A DNA stretch of 64,000 nucleotides. Source: Costus lasius (lineage: Eukaryota; Streptophyta; Magnoliopsida; Zingiberales; Costaceae). The stretch lies in NCBI GenBank assembly GCA_027563935.2, contig CM050453.2, positions 66,882,018-66,946,017 of the forward strand. The letters are read 5' to 3'. The first letter of the stretch is position 1, and each line of letters starts with the position of its first letter. The position numbers were made by a program, and so were the translations under genes. The notes beneath the pieces were generated by a model. The model did no database searches. It saw only the letters and a program-made list of their open reading frames with translations, and was not told the origin of the DNA. Shown piece by piece: positions 22,986 to 33,704 of the stretch.

Positions 22986-24022
22986 TGGGCCCCAGGGCTT
23001 GGAGAAGACGCCCCCAATTTTCCGAAGAAACGGAGCTCTCTGCCTCCCGACATAGCCAGGCCGTGTTCCCATACACGGCCGTGTCCGTGGATGCCGAGAC
23101 GAGCATAGCCCAGCGCACACCCGTTCCTCCTCCCGTGCTCAACCCAACGAGAATCCGCCGCAGAAAACACGGCCAGGCCGTGCAACCAGACACGGCCGTG
23201 ACGCGGTCAAGCAGAAACGTGAACGCCGACACGGCCTCTGCCACGGCCGCGCCATCACCCGTGTTCCCCTCGGCCGACACTTCTACAGCCGAACACGGCC
23301 GTGCCTCTCGACACGGCCAGCCCGTGCTCCCCATGACCGAGAACTTCACGGCCCGTGACACGCTCCAGCCTTTGCCCGTGAAAGTCTTGGGGAAATCTTC
23401 TATCGCTGAACACGACCATGCTCTTCAACATGGCCAAGCCGTGTTCTCCTCGGCCGAGAACATCATGGCCTCAGACACACCCGTGCTCCTGCCCGTGTCT
23501 ACTTCTGTGAAGATTCCAGACGCCGAACACGGCCGTGCTCTTCAACACGGCCAAGCCGTGTTCTCCTCGACCGAGAACATCACGGCCTCAGACACGCCCA
23601 TGCTTCCGCCCGTGCCCGCCTTTGTGCAGATTCCAGATACTGAACACGGCCGTGATGACAAGCACTGCCAGGCCGTGTTCAGCCCCAGAAAGCCTAAAGA
23701 GATGATTTTCCACCCTGTTCGTTGCTCGCAACGGTCCTCGCACCCCCCGTACCGTTTCGTGGGGGTGATGAGCCCTTCTACAGCCACAACCTGCCCCGTC
23801 CGCTCCAACAACCTGGCTTCTCCTGCATCAACGACATCCATTCATCCACTGCACATTGCTAGGGAGCTGCCCCGAGGCCCAGCCTCCAATCACGGTCTTA
23901 CTGTCGACCGTTACAACAACCAGGTCCTCAACTCCGCCCAGGACACCGCCACCAACGTACAGAACCAGCCTACAATCAGCAAGTTCTGCTGCTTTGTGGT
24001 CACTTGCTCGGAGATGGAGTAG
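22985..24022 (+). CDS. Open frame of 345 codons with 39-residue repeats, unknown, probably not a real gene
   Basis: ATG at 22985, stop at 24022. The translation is rich in Pro, Ser, Thr and Ala and is built on tandem 39-residue units (AEHGRALQHGQAVFSS...). Units start near 23291, 23408 and 23525, with a partial one at 23642 and two more diverged units upstream. No known domain is recognised. Because the unit is exactly 117 bp, repetition alone keeps the frame in phase. The complementary strand is also open over long stretches, as expected for GC-rich repeats with few stops. The parallel with palindrome arrays in the Athila LTRs suggests a U3 region rather than a gene. It is listed because the frame is long and the repeat is in frame. 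Confidence 0.25.
   Translation: MGPRAWRRRPQFSEETELSASRHSQAVFPYTAVSVDAETSIAQRTPVPPPVLNPTRIRRRKHGQAVQPDTAVTRSSRNVNADTASATAAPSPVFPSADTSTAEHGRASRHGQPVLPMTENFTARDTLQPLPVKVLGKSSIAEHDHALQHGQAVFSSAENIMASDTPVLLPVSTSVKIPDAEHGRALQHGQAVFSSTENITASDTPMLPPVPAFVQIPDTEHGRDDKHCQAVFSPRKPKEMIFHPVRCSQRSSHPPYRFVGVMSPSTATTCPVRSNNLASPASTTSIHPLHIARELPRGPASNHGLTVDRYNNQVLNSAQDTATNVQNQPTISKFCCFVVTCSEME
23051..23690 (+). repeat. 117-bp tandem repeat array centred on the palindrome CACGGCCGTG
   Basis: CACGGCCGTG occurs at 23074, 23191, 23294, 23528 and 23645, with a degenerate copy CACGACCATG at 23411. The last four lie exactly 117 bp apart, as do the first two. Each unit also holds a second inverted half-site block (CACGGCCAAGCCGTG or similar) about 17 bases downstream. 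Confidence 0.85.
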
Positions 24023-24783
24023 CCCACTGGAGACGGCCCATTCAACGGCCCAACGCCTCAGTTCACGCGCCCTGGCACCTTGGCATCTTTCCCTGCAGAA
24101 GTTAGTTGTTTGCTTTTAGGTAGTTAGGTTACTTTTTAGGTTGTTAGAAGGTATCTTGACCTTCTATAGGAAGCTAAATGTTTGTTGTCTTATCTACCAA
24201 CCTTCAGGTGAGGGTCATGTGATCTCCTCTTCCCTCTTGTTCTATAAAAGAGGGCTGAGGCTGTGCTTTATAGTTAGTTGATGTTGTAGTAGCGCTTCCC
24301 CCACACGAAGCCTAGGTCCAGCAAAACTTCGAGGAGCTCGCCTAGAGTCCCCTCGCCCTGTGTTCTCCTTGTACTCCTCTTTACTGCTTTCAATCAAAAC
24401 ACCCGGCGAACCCCACTAGGGCGTCGGGTCCTTTACATTTCATTCCGTTGCGTTTGTGTCTTGGGCGAGCAAGAGTGCTTGGTTGTCGTAGCATCGTGAA
24501 GAACACGCGCGTGTGTGCTTGCAACAGAAAATTGGCTATGCGATCGAGGTGAGGGTTTTCCCTTAGTGATTCAATCCGTGGTTTGATTTCACTCCGAGTG
24601 TTGCTCAAGTCACATCTAGCGCTATTTCTTCGGTTTTCTCCGTGGGTTTCGATCGTTCGCTGTGCGTTTCTCTTCCCTCGTCTCTAGACCCTCTTTCGGA
24701 TTTCTGCATCATAGTCTCCCCCACCGTAGAGTACTGATTTAAGAAACCCTCCTACACGTCCGCTGCGTTAGAAACCCATTGAC
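24023..24783 (+). other. LTR-like segment with TATA box, no gene
   Basis: TATAAAAG at 24243-24250 is followed by about 450 bases without a long frame. The arrangement (palindrome array, TATA box, transcribed non-coding stretch) copies that of an LTR. Neither border nor a partner copy is visible, so this is inference. Confidence 0.35.
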
Positions 24784-24951
24784 ATGGATAATGTTCCCCC
24801 TCCCCCTTCCATCCATGAGTCCGCATACGCATTTTCTTCTCATATCACGGGTTTACATGATGAGATTCGCCGCCGGATTTTTTTGAGCAACACCCATTAT
24901 GCGTTGGAGGCCAACGAGCTTCGTAGGCCACAACATTTTGCAGTTGGTGAG
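24784..24951 (+). pseudogene. Ty3/gypsy integrase C-terminal fragment, cut by element G
   Basis: The 56 codons include HITGLHDEIRRRI, then SN..Y and RRPQHFAVGE. This resembles the stretch of plant Ty3/gypsy (chromovirus-type) integrases that precedes the VGDxVxVR block. The frame stops only because the TGA is the first three bases of the G LTR, so the element was severed by G's insertion and its remainder should lie beyond G, outside the window. Upstream the frame is closed by a TAG at 24769. Assignment is from motif memory. Confidence 0.5.
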
Positions 24952-26540
24952 TGATGCCATGCATTTTTATAGTGATTTTTATTATTATTCCATGATAAAT
25001 TTAGGCTTATTTGAATGTTTTTACACTCCTTTAAGGCTTATTTACTTCAAAGCTTCAGAATCTTCACTTTTCGTCTTTCTTATAGAATTTTAGGTTAAAT
25101 CACCAAATTTTGAAGTCATTTTGAAGAATATAAAAGCATGGGGTGATTCCTTATGAGAAGACGAAGCTGCCCGTAAAATTTGGGTTCAATCGGAGCTTTT
25201 TCTGGACTTCACGGCTAGGTGAACCAGGCGGAGTTCACCAGTGATCTTGCCGAAGAATGAAACTTACTGTGCGCTTCACTGCCAGGTGAACCCGGCGGTG
25301 TTCACCGATGATGTCAAGGATATCCGAAACTCATAGTAGACTTCACTGGCAGGTGAACCCCATGGGGTTCACCCGTGATTGTGTCCGAGGAAACATGCGC
25401 AGAAATTCACAGAGTACTTCACTGGTAGGTGAACCCGGCGGGGTTCACCGATGCTTCTTTCACGACAGAATTGTACAGTGTACTTCATTGCCTAGTGAAC
25501 CCGGCAGGGTTCACCCATGATGCTTTCTGGACTGCATGACCCTTAATCGGATTTTCGTTGATTCCAGGCCTGATTCAAATCCAAATTTGGCAAGTGAGGA
25601 CTCTATGGAAAGCTGATTCGAAGGAGAACAAAAAGAATATAAAAGCCCCAATTTCCGTGACCTAATAAGGTACCAATCACGCGATGAAGCAGCCAGGGCA
25701 AAAAACGACGGTGAACGAGCGACATTGGTGCGATTTTTGGAGATTCGATCATCGGAACTTGGCGATTATTGGCTATTTGTTTCGGTTCATCATCTCCTCC
25801 ATCTTAGAAACTCTTTCCCAAGATTTTTCTATGTTTAAAGAGAGATTTTTGAGCATTTCAATGATGGTTGTAGCATAAACCTTATTTCGGGGCTAGGTTG
25901 AAGCCCACCAATGATTTTTATATGCAATTCATGTTTTAACTCTATTATTTGGATTATATCTTGAGCATATTTCACTTGATGTACTTATTTCATGATCTAT
26001 ATCTTGGCCAAGTATTGGCGTGTCTTAGTTGTTACAATTCATAACGAGAGTAGGATCGTAACGACGGAACCTCTTTGTGAAACTTGCGAAACCACGACAT
26101 GAGAGTGCTTGGTCTTCGCTCGAGGGTTCATAATCTACCACAGAACTCATTGGATTCACCTAGAATGATCCACCACGAAAGTAGGAGACCGTTCTAGGTG
26201 AATACCGGGGTGTACACTCGAAAGAGGGCACCTTGTACCCTAGGGTTAGATTCCTTATGCATAATCATAAATCCTTATAACTGATATTTCTAAATACAAT
26301 TAAAATCGTCGGTGCGGTGGAAACCATTACCCTGACATCTCTCTCATATATTTTCCCTACCGTTGTCGTTTGGTTTCTTGTTTACAATTTCGCTTAATCT
26401 TTTGTTTCAAGTTCTTAAAACCCCGTTTTGATCAGCTTAGATATCAAGAATTAGATTTTCTGGTACTCGACCTTGTTCCCTGTGGGATTCGATATCTTTT
26501 GTATTACTTCGACATTTCCGTGCACTTGCGGACTGTGTCA
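24952..26540 (+). repeat. 5' LTR of G
   Basis: It opens TGATGCCATG and closes ACTGTGTCA immediately before the primer site, about 1,589 bp. Overall architecture parallels the F and H LTRs: short AT-rich start, palindrome array about 260-560 bases in, CGAGAGTAGGATC-like motifs in the downstream third, and an end resembling TTCGATAT...CCGTGCACTTGCGG. Confidence 0.85.
25218..25515 (+). repeat. Array of five GGTGAACC-N6-GGTTCACC palindromes in the G LTR
   Basis: Near-perfect 22-bp inverted repeats start at 25218, 25285, 25352, 25438 and 25494 (spacings 67, 67, 86 and 56). Each is preceded by CTTCA-type sequence. The copy at 25352 (GGTGAACCCCATGGGGTTCACC in form 11+11) is a perfect palindrome. 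The spacers have largely diverged while the palindromes have not. Confidence 0.9.
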
Positions 26541-26546
26541 AGTTTT

Positions 26547-26562
26547 TGGCGCCGTTGCCGGG
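26547..26562 (+). other. Primer binding site of G (tRNA-Asp type)
   Basis: TGGCGCCGTTGCCGGG, six bases after the LTR. It is the primer site characteristic of the Athila lineage, from family knowledge. Confidence 0.85.
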
Positions 26563-26701
26563 AAACAACGGTTGATATTAGTATATTTATAAGGATTGGT
26601 AGACTAAGCTTCAGTTAGTTTTTCTTACTTTATTCTATTTCACACTGCTTTCTGCTTGTGTTAATTGCTTTGAACTTCATAATTGAATCTGACAAATTTT
26701 T

Positions 26702-27489
26702 ATGCAAAGAAGTTCTAGGGCAAGAGAACTCTTTGAAATCGATCTTGAGATAGAATGGACCTTCAGACAAAGAAGGAAACTTGAACAAACTCAGAAAAAG
26801 TAAAGTCAAGAACAGATGGAACACCTTCATATTGACATGGAGAACGAACCAGCGCCTCAACCTGTGAACAACAACAATGCCAGAACATTGCGAGAATACG
26901 CAACACCTTTTACACATGGGTTTCAATTAGAAATTGTTAGGCCTAGTGTCGAGGTCAATAATTTCAAAATTAAACCTGCTTTACTCTTCATGATACAACA
27001 GAATCAATTTGGTGGTTCTCTTCTTGAGGAACCCAACATGCATTTGTCTATATTTTTGGAATATTGTGATATGCTAAAAATTAATAGAGCTACTTCTGAT
27101 GATATCAGGTTGCGATTGTTTCCCTTCTCCTTAAGGGACAGAGCAAGGGCATGGCTCCACACGATCCCCTCAGCGTCAATATAGACTTGGGATGAACTGT
27201 CTCAAGCTTTCCTCTCAAAGTATTTCCCTCCTTCGAAGACAATCCAACTTAGAAACTAGATAACGAGCTTCATGCAGAAGGATGGAGAGTCTTTGTACGA
27301 AGCTTGGAAAAGATTCAAGGAGCTTCAAAGACTGTGTCCGCACCATGGGATTCAGACTTGGGTTCTAGTACACACGTTCTATATGGGATTGGAATACAAT
27401 ACTAGACTCACAGTCTATGCAGCTGCTGGAGGATCGGGATTAATGAGCAAAGTACCTGAAGATGCTATAAACCTCCTAGAGGACATGAC
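26702..27489 (+). pseudogene. gag (N-terminal half) of G
   Basis: One frame from ATG 26702 shows the Athila capsid-region signature: LREYATP near the start, then LRLFPFSLRDRARAWLHT, KYFPPSKTIQLRN, F..LQRLCPHHG and AAGGSGLMSK. In-frame stops lie at 26801 (TAA), 27182 (TAG) and 27257 (TAG, where F has CAA, Gln). The frame then meets the truncated F LTR at about 27490. The following part of gag, linking this to the zinc-finger region at 39310, is missing. Confidence 0.85.
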
Positions 27490-29520
27490 TCACTTTCGTG
27501 CATCCGAGTTCTAAGTCGATAATCTCTAGTGGAATTTCAAGGATCACTTTCGTGCATCCGAATCTCGACACTAGTTTTACTCAAGGTTCTCTAACGTTCT
27601 GATCCTTGCTTTCGCACAAGATCTCCACGTTTGAAAGCTTAGACTCAATCCTAGATTTATATTATTATCATGGCAGTTAGCTTACTAGAATCAAACAAAC
27701 AAGAACTAACCTAAAAAGGGTTCCTATCATGCAATTCTAGGGTTCCAAATTCTCAAGCAATTACTTTTCAGTCAATAGCGAAAATTCTAAAACATAAATA
27801 ATAATATAGATCTAAGGAGAGTCTAAGAACAAAACATCACATGAGTAAAATCATCATGCTAAGATTAAACAAGATGAAATAATAGAAAAGATAGTCATCT
27901 AGTCATTAAAACTCAAGTGAATTACTCCCCCATGTCCCAAAAGAGGTTTAAGCTATCATAGAAGGAAGATTACAATGATTCATGATGAAGAAAATCAAAA
28001 CAGAGGAAGAGTGAAAATCACGGTACGGCCGTAAAGAAGTTTACGGTAGTAATCAGGGCGAACAGCGGCGGCGCTCGATTTTCTGGTGATTTCTCCTTCG
28101 TCTGATCTCCGATCACGTTGAAACGTTAGCTTCTCCTTCTGTAATACCCCGAGTTTAGTCCCATATTGGAAGTGGGAGAAGAGATTATATGGTATATAAG
28201 GCTTAGTGGGCTTGCTATTGTTAACTTGGGCTTAAGCATTTTAATAGATTGGGCCATGTTGCAAATTGTCTCACCAAGTTAATAAATAGTTTGCTTACTA
28301 AGTGGGTTGTAATAAATGGTATCAGAGCAAAACTTAATCCTAAGCATGGTGAGAGGCCAATAGGAAAGGGCTACCGAGGATGGTGGAGCCACCTTTGGGC
28401 TGACCTCACATGCTGCCGACTAAGGGATGATTCTTGGGCATGTGTTAGGGATGTGGGCTTGACGAGGACGTCAAGTCTTAAGTGGGGGAGATTGTAATAC
28501 CCCGAGTTTAGTCCCATATTGGAAGTGGGAGAAGAGATTATATGGTATATAAGGCTTAGTGGGCTTGCTATTGTTAACTTGGGCTTAAGCATTTTAATAA
28601 ATTGGGTCACGTTGCAAATCGGCTCACCAAGTTAATAAATAGTTTGCTTACTAAGTGAGTCGTAACACCTTCTCCCCCTCTATGCGTAGCTTCCACTCAA
28701 ATTTCACGGCCGGAGATGCACTGTACGCTTCCTGGCGGTGAAACCTAGGGCGGCGGCGTGTGAGGCGATTCCTCTCTCTGTGGTGAACGAAAATTAGGGC
28801 TTTTGGTGTGCTTGGCTCCGTCTCGTCAATGGCTCCTTTTCGCCTTCTTACAGCTTCAAATATTAGGGCCTGGATCATCCACAATCAACCGCACAAAAAT
28901 TGGGCTCCGGAGATGACCGGGAAAGTCGCGAGTAGCGTCATACTTACAGCCGTAATGGTTTTTACGGCAGTGCCGTAATCTGGACAGTGAGGTCTTGGCT
29001 TGAAATCTTCTGGAATTACGGTACCGTAACATTCTTTATGGTAGTGCTGTATTGTCAAAATCTTTCGGGTTGAGAATCGACTTGAAATACGGTACCGTAA
29101 CGTTTCTTATGGTAGTACCGTAATCTCCATCGATCCTCTGATAAAAAATGCTCCAAAATATGGCACCGTAAATATGTTTACGGTAGTGCCGTAGTCATAT
29201 GAGATTCTCTGCCCGGAAAACCTCCAAATTACGGTACTGTAAAGCATATATTGGGGGTGCTGTAATTTCCTCTAAAGCTCCAAATCTGCTGAAATTTGAC
29301 ATGTGATCTCCTTTTGATGTTGGGAATTCAATTATGCACTTGGATTGCTCGAAATCGACTAAAAAGCATGCCTTTTTGCCTGAAAATCATTAAAAACAAA
29401 AAAGAGTGTAGATTCCGCAAATATTGATAAAAATGGCATAAAAATAAGCAAAGTCTATGAATATGACACAAAACCATCAACAAAATGGCATAGAAATTAT
29501 GATAAATTACAGTGTCATCA
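27490..29520 (-). repeat. 3' LTR of F, truncated, carrying a TRIM
   Basis: It aligns with 37974-39309 of the 5' LTR. The right end ...GTGTCATCA is the LTR's own start on the minus strand. The left 384 bases are deleted; the junction shares TCACTTT with F sequence. A TRIM interrupts it at 28140. It includes the TTACGGTACCGTAA-type array (about 28,930-29,260). Confidence 0.88.
28140..28667 (+). mobile_element. TRIM (terminal-repeat retrotransposon in miniature), 528 bp
   Basis: Two 175-bp direct repeats (28140-28314 and 28493-28667) begin TGTAATACCCCGAG and include a TATATAAGG stretch. Between them are a perfect tRNA-Met primer site TGGTATCAGAGC (28317-28328) and a polypurine tract AAGTGGGGGAGA (28480-28491). 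The flanks are a perfect CCTTC duplication (28135-28139 and 28668-28672). The sister F LTR at about 38,615 has the empty site with CCTTC once, proving a clean insertion. It encodes no protein and must depend on enzymes of other elements. Divergence between the two repeats is low (a handful of sites). Confidence 0.95.
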
Positions 29521-30939
29521 AACACATAAGGCTCAAACTTTGCTTGTCTTCAAGCAAAAACCAAGAAAATTCAAAAATTTGTCATAGGCATACACTTTCT
29601 CATGGAAAATAAATTTCTAACATACAATCACTAAAGAAAAATTCTCATGAGTTGCATCATAAAATTTTAAACAGATATATCATCTTCTGCCTCTAATTCT
29701 TAAGATCCACCATTTAATCAAATAAAACTTTGCAACTTGCATGAAAGAAAGAATTTCAATCTCAAGACTTCATCGAATTTTCAGTTTAAATTCATTATAC
29801 TTTTCTCTACAGGAATAAGGTATCCAAAATCTTTTTCCACTCCAAATTTTTTTTTTGAAAGACATGTACCCACATAGATACATACTTTTTATTCCTTTTG
29901 CACTATTCACATTCTCTAACTCGATTATCACTTTTTTTTTCTGGTGACGAAGTTAGAGTACACTAACCACATAGTTAATATAATAGAACTCATGTATTTT
30001 TAGTAGAAAGAATTTTACTAAAGACAGTGGAGTTAATGTGAATAGATTCCTCTCATCATTCCCCTTTTCAGACTTCAACCCGTGTCCTTTGGTACCACTG
30101 TCAATTTTGAACAGTGCCAAATAGGGGAGTCTCTCACTATTTTCATGGATTTTGGACTGCTGCTTCCCAACAAATAGTAAAATAAACAAACCTTAATCAA
30201 ATTCATCTATTGACATTAATCCTAAATTTCATACTCATATGCAAATTTTATTCAAAGAAATGGCTTCACTTTCAAATTAAATTTTTCAAACAACATATCT
30301 CCCTAAAATCTCACTTATCAACCAATGAAAAATTTCAAAAGCAGATACGTATAAGAGAAATAAATTTGACATGATAGGTCTAATTCTAATATCAATTTTG
30401 AATTCACTTGTCAACATCAAATATCAACCAAGTCATATACAATAATCTCAAACGTTAGATCAAGGCCATTCATATCAAAATTTACTCATCATCATTAAAT
30501 ATCAACATGTCATGTCATCAAAATATTATCAAGTGAATACAACCATATTGAAAAGAATATCATCATCAAAATATCATTGAGTATTATACAACCATATTGA
30601 AGATGAATCATCAATATCATTATACAACCCCATCCAAGATCAAAAAGATAAGTATGAAAAATAGAGTAGTAGTGATGGCGGACACAGATATGCAGAAGAA
30701 GCGTCCTTCCCTGAACACACGAAATATGTAGAAGATGAAAGACAAAAGATAAAAGGGGAAAGAGATACTCAGAAGACTCTACCCACTCACGCCTTTGGGT
30801 TTCTTCCACCAAAGTTTGTTTACCTACAAAAATTAAAAATTAGTTCTGAAAAGAAAACCTAGATAAAAGTAAATAAAAGAAAGTAAAAATAATGTTAGAA
30901 AGCTCGGGTTGCCTCCCAAGAAGCGCTAATTTAAGGTCA
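29521..30939 (-). other. 3' untranslated region of F
   Basis: No gene is recognised here. Next to the LTR is a TTGCTTG-N4-CAAGCAA hairpin (29540-29557) beside the polypurine side. At 30906-30927, just past the integrase stop, lies the block GCTTCTTGGGAGGCAACC (minus strand), also present in H at 46479-46500. The part at about 29,850-30,190 is recognisably homologous to the H sequence at 57,540-57,800. Confidence 0.65.
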
Positions 30940-32014
30940 TTAGCTTGATCCTTTTGTACTCAGATTTGATCGTCTTTCATCTAAATATAAACTCTCTTTT
31001 TCTTCAATTCGCTCCGATTGATAATAATGCTTCAGCCTCTGACCATTAACTTTGAACTCTCCTGTTTCTTCACTCCATATGTCTACGGCTCCGTAAGGGT
31101 AATCCTTTTTTACTTGAAAAGGCCCAGACCATCGAGCCTTAAGTTTTCCAGGAAAAAGTCTCAATCTAGAATTGAACAAAAGAACAAAGTCACCTGGTTG
31201 GAAATTTCTTTTGAGAATATGTCGATCTAGCTCATTTAATTGCAATCTCCATTTTTCACCTGCGTTTTTCAAATCGAAATTCAGCATCTTGATTGCCCAG
31301 TATGCTTTATGCTTGAGCTCTACAGGAAGGTGACATGATTTTCCATAGACCAATTGAAAAGGAGGCATACCTATGGGTGTTTTGAAAGTAGTTCGGTAAG
31401 CCCATAATGCATCATCAAGTTTGAATGCCCGGTCTTTCCTAGTGCGTGACACTATTTTTTCTAGAATTCCTTTGATCTCTATGTTTGATATCTCATCTTG
31501 TCCACTTGTTTGGGGGTCATAAGGTGTTGCAACTCTATGATTTACTCCATATTTCCTGAGTAAGGCTGAAAATTTGTGTTCTATGAAATGCGATCCTCCA
31601 TCACTGATCACTACTCATGGTGTCCCATATCGTGGAAAGATAATTCTGTTAAACAGTTTAGTAACAACTCTCGAATAATTGGTTTGTGAAGCAAGGGCTT
31701 CAACCCATTTTGAGACATAATCAACTGCTACAAGAATGTACTTATTACCTCCTGAAGATGGGAAAGGTCCCATGAAGTCAATCCCCCAAACATCAAATAT
31801 CTCAACTTCAAGAATATTGGACAGTGACATCTCATGTCTTCTGTTAATGTTCCCAGCCTTTTGACATTTATCACAAGATAACACAAAGTTTCTAGCATCT
31901 TTGAAAATTGTAGGCCAATAAAATCCTGATTGTAACACTTTCAAAGCAGTCTTTTCTGTACCAGCATGTCCACCATAGGAGGATCTATGGCATTGAAGCA
32001 AAATATCTGCAATT
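30940..32014 (-). pseudogene. Integrase of F, two breaks
   Basis: The minus-strand frame continues from RNase H across the solo LTR. Zinc-binding end: H..YGGHAG..KT and CDKCQKAGN. Catalytic core: [10 protein letters not shown] (first Asp), VISDGG (second Asp), then a GIxE-type region, and the [20 protein letters not shown] block typical of Athila and Tat integrases. The C-terminal part carries [22 protein letters not shown] near 31612 replaces the usual Arg codon between GTP and VVISD. The C-terminus ends at 30940. With the solo LTR upstream, no functional product is expected. Confidence 0.88.
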
Positions 32015-33699
32015 TGTTAGGGTATGCCCTTAAGACTAATGTTTGAGGCCTTGGGATTGTAACAGTATCATGTATAAACTCTTATGTTTATAAAGGCAAT
32101 GGTTGTTATTCAGGTTGTTACATTGTCTGCTGCAATGAGCGTACTTCTGAATAATGTCTCTATGATGTTCAGCTAGGCTGACATGCAGTAAAGTCCTTAG
32201 TCGAGATATCTTGGTGAACATGAGACAGCCCTGATATGATTGAGACTAATATGTATTCTAATCTTATAGGATGCTTCGAGCATGGAATAAGATGTAGACT
32301 CATGGGTACATTGGATGTACTGGACAGACCCTACTAGGTTATTCAATTGCTTGTCACAATGTGAATAATCCTTGATTGCAACAAGTGGCACATGTCCTCT
32401 GACTTGAGATCACTTGTGTTTCTAAATGATGATTGTCATTGTTTTGAGGTAGTTCAATATCATTTGAAACATAATGGTTATAGACTATCTTGGATGGTGA
32501 GCTTGAGTCATGTTAGGTCACTAGTGATAGATATAGGATTGCCGTCTCCTTCATTGGAGTGTGATGTTCTAAAGGGGCCCCCTGGATGAGATGATTGAGA
32601 AAGTGTATGGCCATACCCAGATGACTATGTTCATCTGATCTAATCATGCTCATCATATTGGAGTTACAAGCTTGGCAGGCTTGTCCAATAAAGAACATCC
32701 AGTGGCAAAGGAATCATGTATGCCTAGTGAGTTGATTCACACTTGTGCTGTTGTTTGGGTGTAGTCTTGGAAGACTCTTTCCTTTATATCGGGAGACAGT
32801 GATGTGTTGCTAGATACCCCTCTCTGATCGTGATAACGTAAGTTATCGTTACCGACATTTAAAGGAAACCCTCAGGGTCGCACAATTTGATGATATGGCT
32901 TACTTAAGTCAGATCGTGTGGACTGAATTGTTTTGGGTTCAGTTTAAAGGGAATTAATCTCTGATTGTGAGTGAGATCTGGTCTGATCATGTTTGATTGA
33001 TTAGAGCTTGAGATCGGTAAGCTTCGATCGAGAGATTGGATGCTAGATCAGTGAGATCAGAAGCATCAAGAGATCAACGGTTAGATCTGGAGCCTTAGGG
33101 TTTAATTGAGATCTAGACTGGATTGCTTGGGTTAATTGGTCTTGGACCAAACCGAAATGAACCAGCTCATCAAGTGAGCGTGTGGTTCAAATGGAGAGGA
33201 GTTTGCGATTGGGGTAAACCCATGATCGCATGTGAGGGAGTGGATTTCTATTTTTAGAAAGCATGATCACTTACGTGACCACGCCTCATGTTGCTCGCCT
33301 CTTCACGCCTTTGTCGCCTCTTGTGATTTAGAGAGTTTTTGCATTCTCGTGTAAAAATAAAAGAGTGGACGACAAGAGGAGAAAGTTTTTTTTTCGCCAA
33401 GCAAGGAGATCATCTTCCTTTTTCATACGACAAGAACCTCTTGGAACCTTGCTAGCACAAGGAGCACCAAGGGAGTAGGCGGCTTCTTCATCTTGTGTGC
33501 GCATCCTCTGGAGGAGACCCCTGTCGATCTCTTCTTCCTCGACATCATACAAACAATGGCCATGGTATGATCATTGTTGTTCTAAGTTGATCATATAATA
33601 CATGCTATGCGATCCTAGGAAACCCTAGATTCCGCCCATGCAAATTCATATCTGCGCATGACTTAGGGTTTCGCCCCCCCCCCCTTGTGGGGACTTTCA
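32015..33699 (+). mobile_element. Solo copia LTR (S) inserted in pol of F
   Basis: A single 1,685-bp LTR of the A/B/D/E family, TGTTAGGGTATGCCC...GGGGACTTTCA, is flanked by a perfect CAATT duplication (32010-32014 and 33700-33704) with no internal region. This is the product expected from recombination between two LTRs of one element. Confidence 0.96.
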
Positions 33700-33704
33700 C
33701 AATT

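Noticed and set aside
23051..23690. CRISPR-like array
   Set aside because: The units are tandem 117-bp repeats without unique spacers of constant length, in a plant retrotransposon setting with no cas genes.
29521..30939. Envelope-like gene in F, as some Athila elements carry
   Set aside because: No frame longer than about 100 codons on the element's strand and no recognisable domain.
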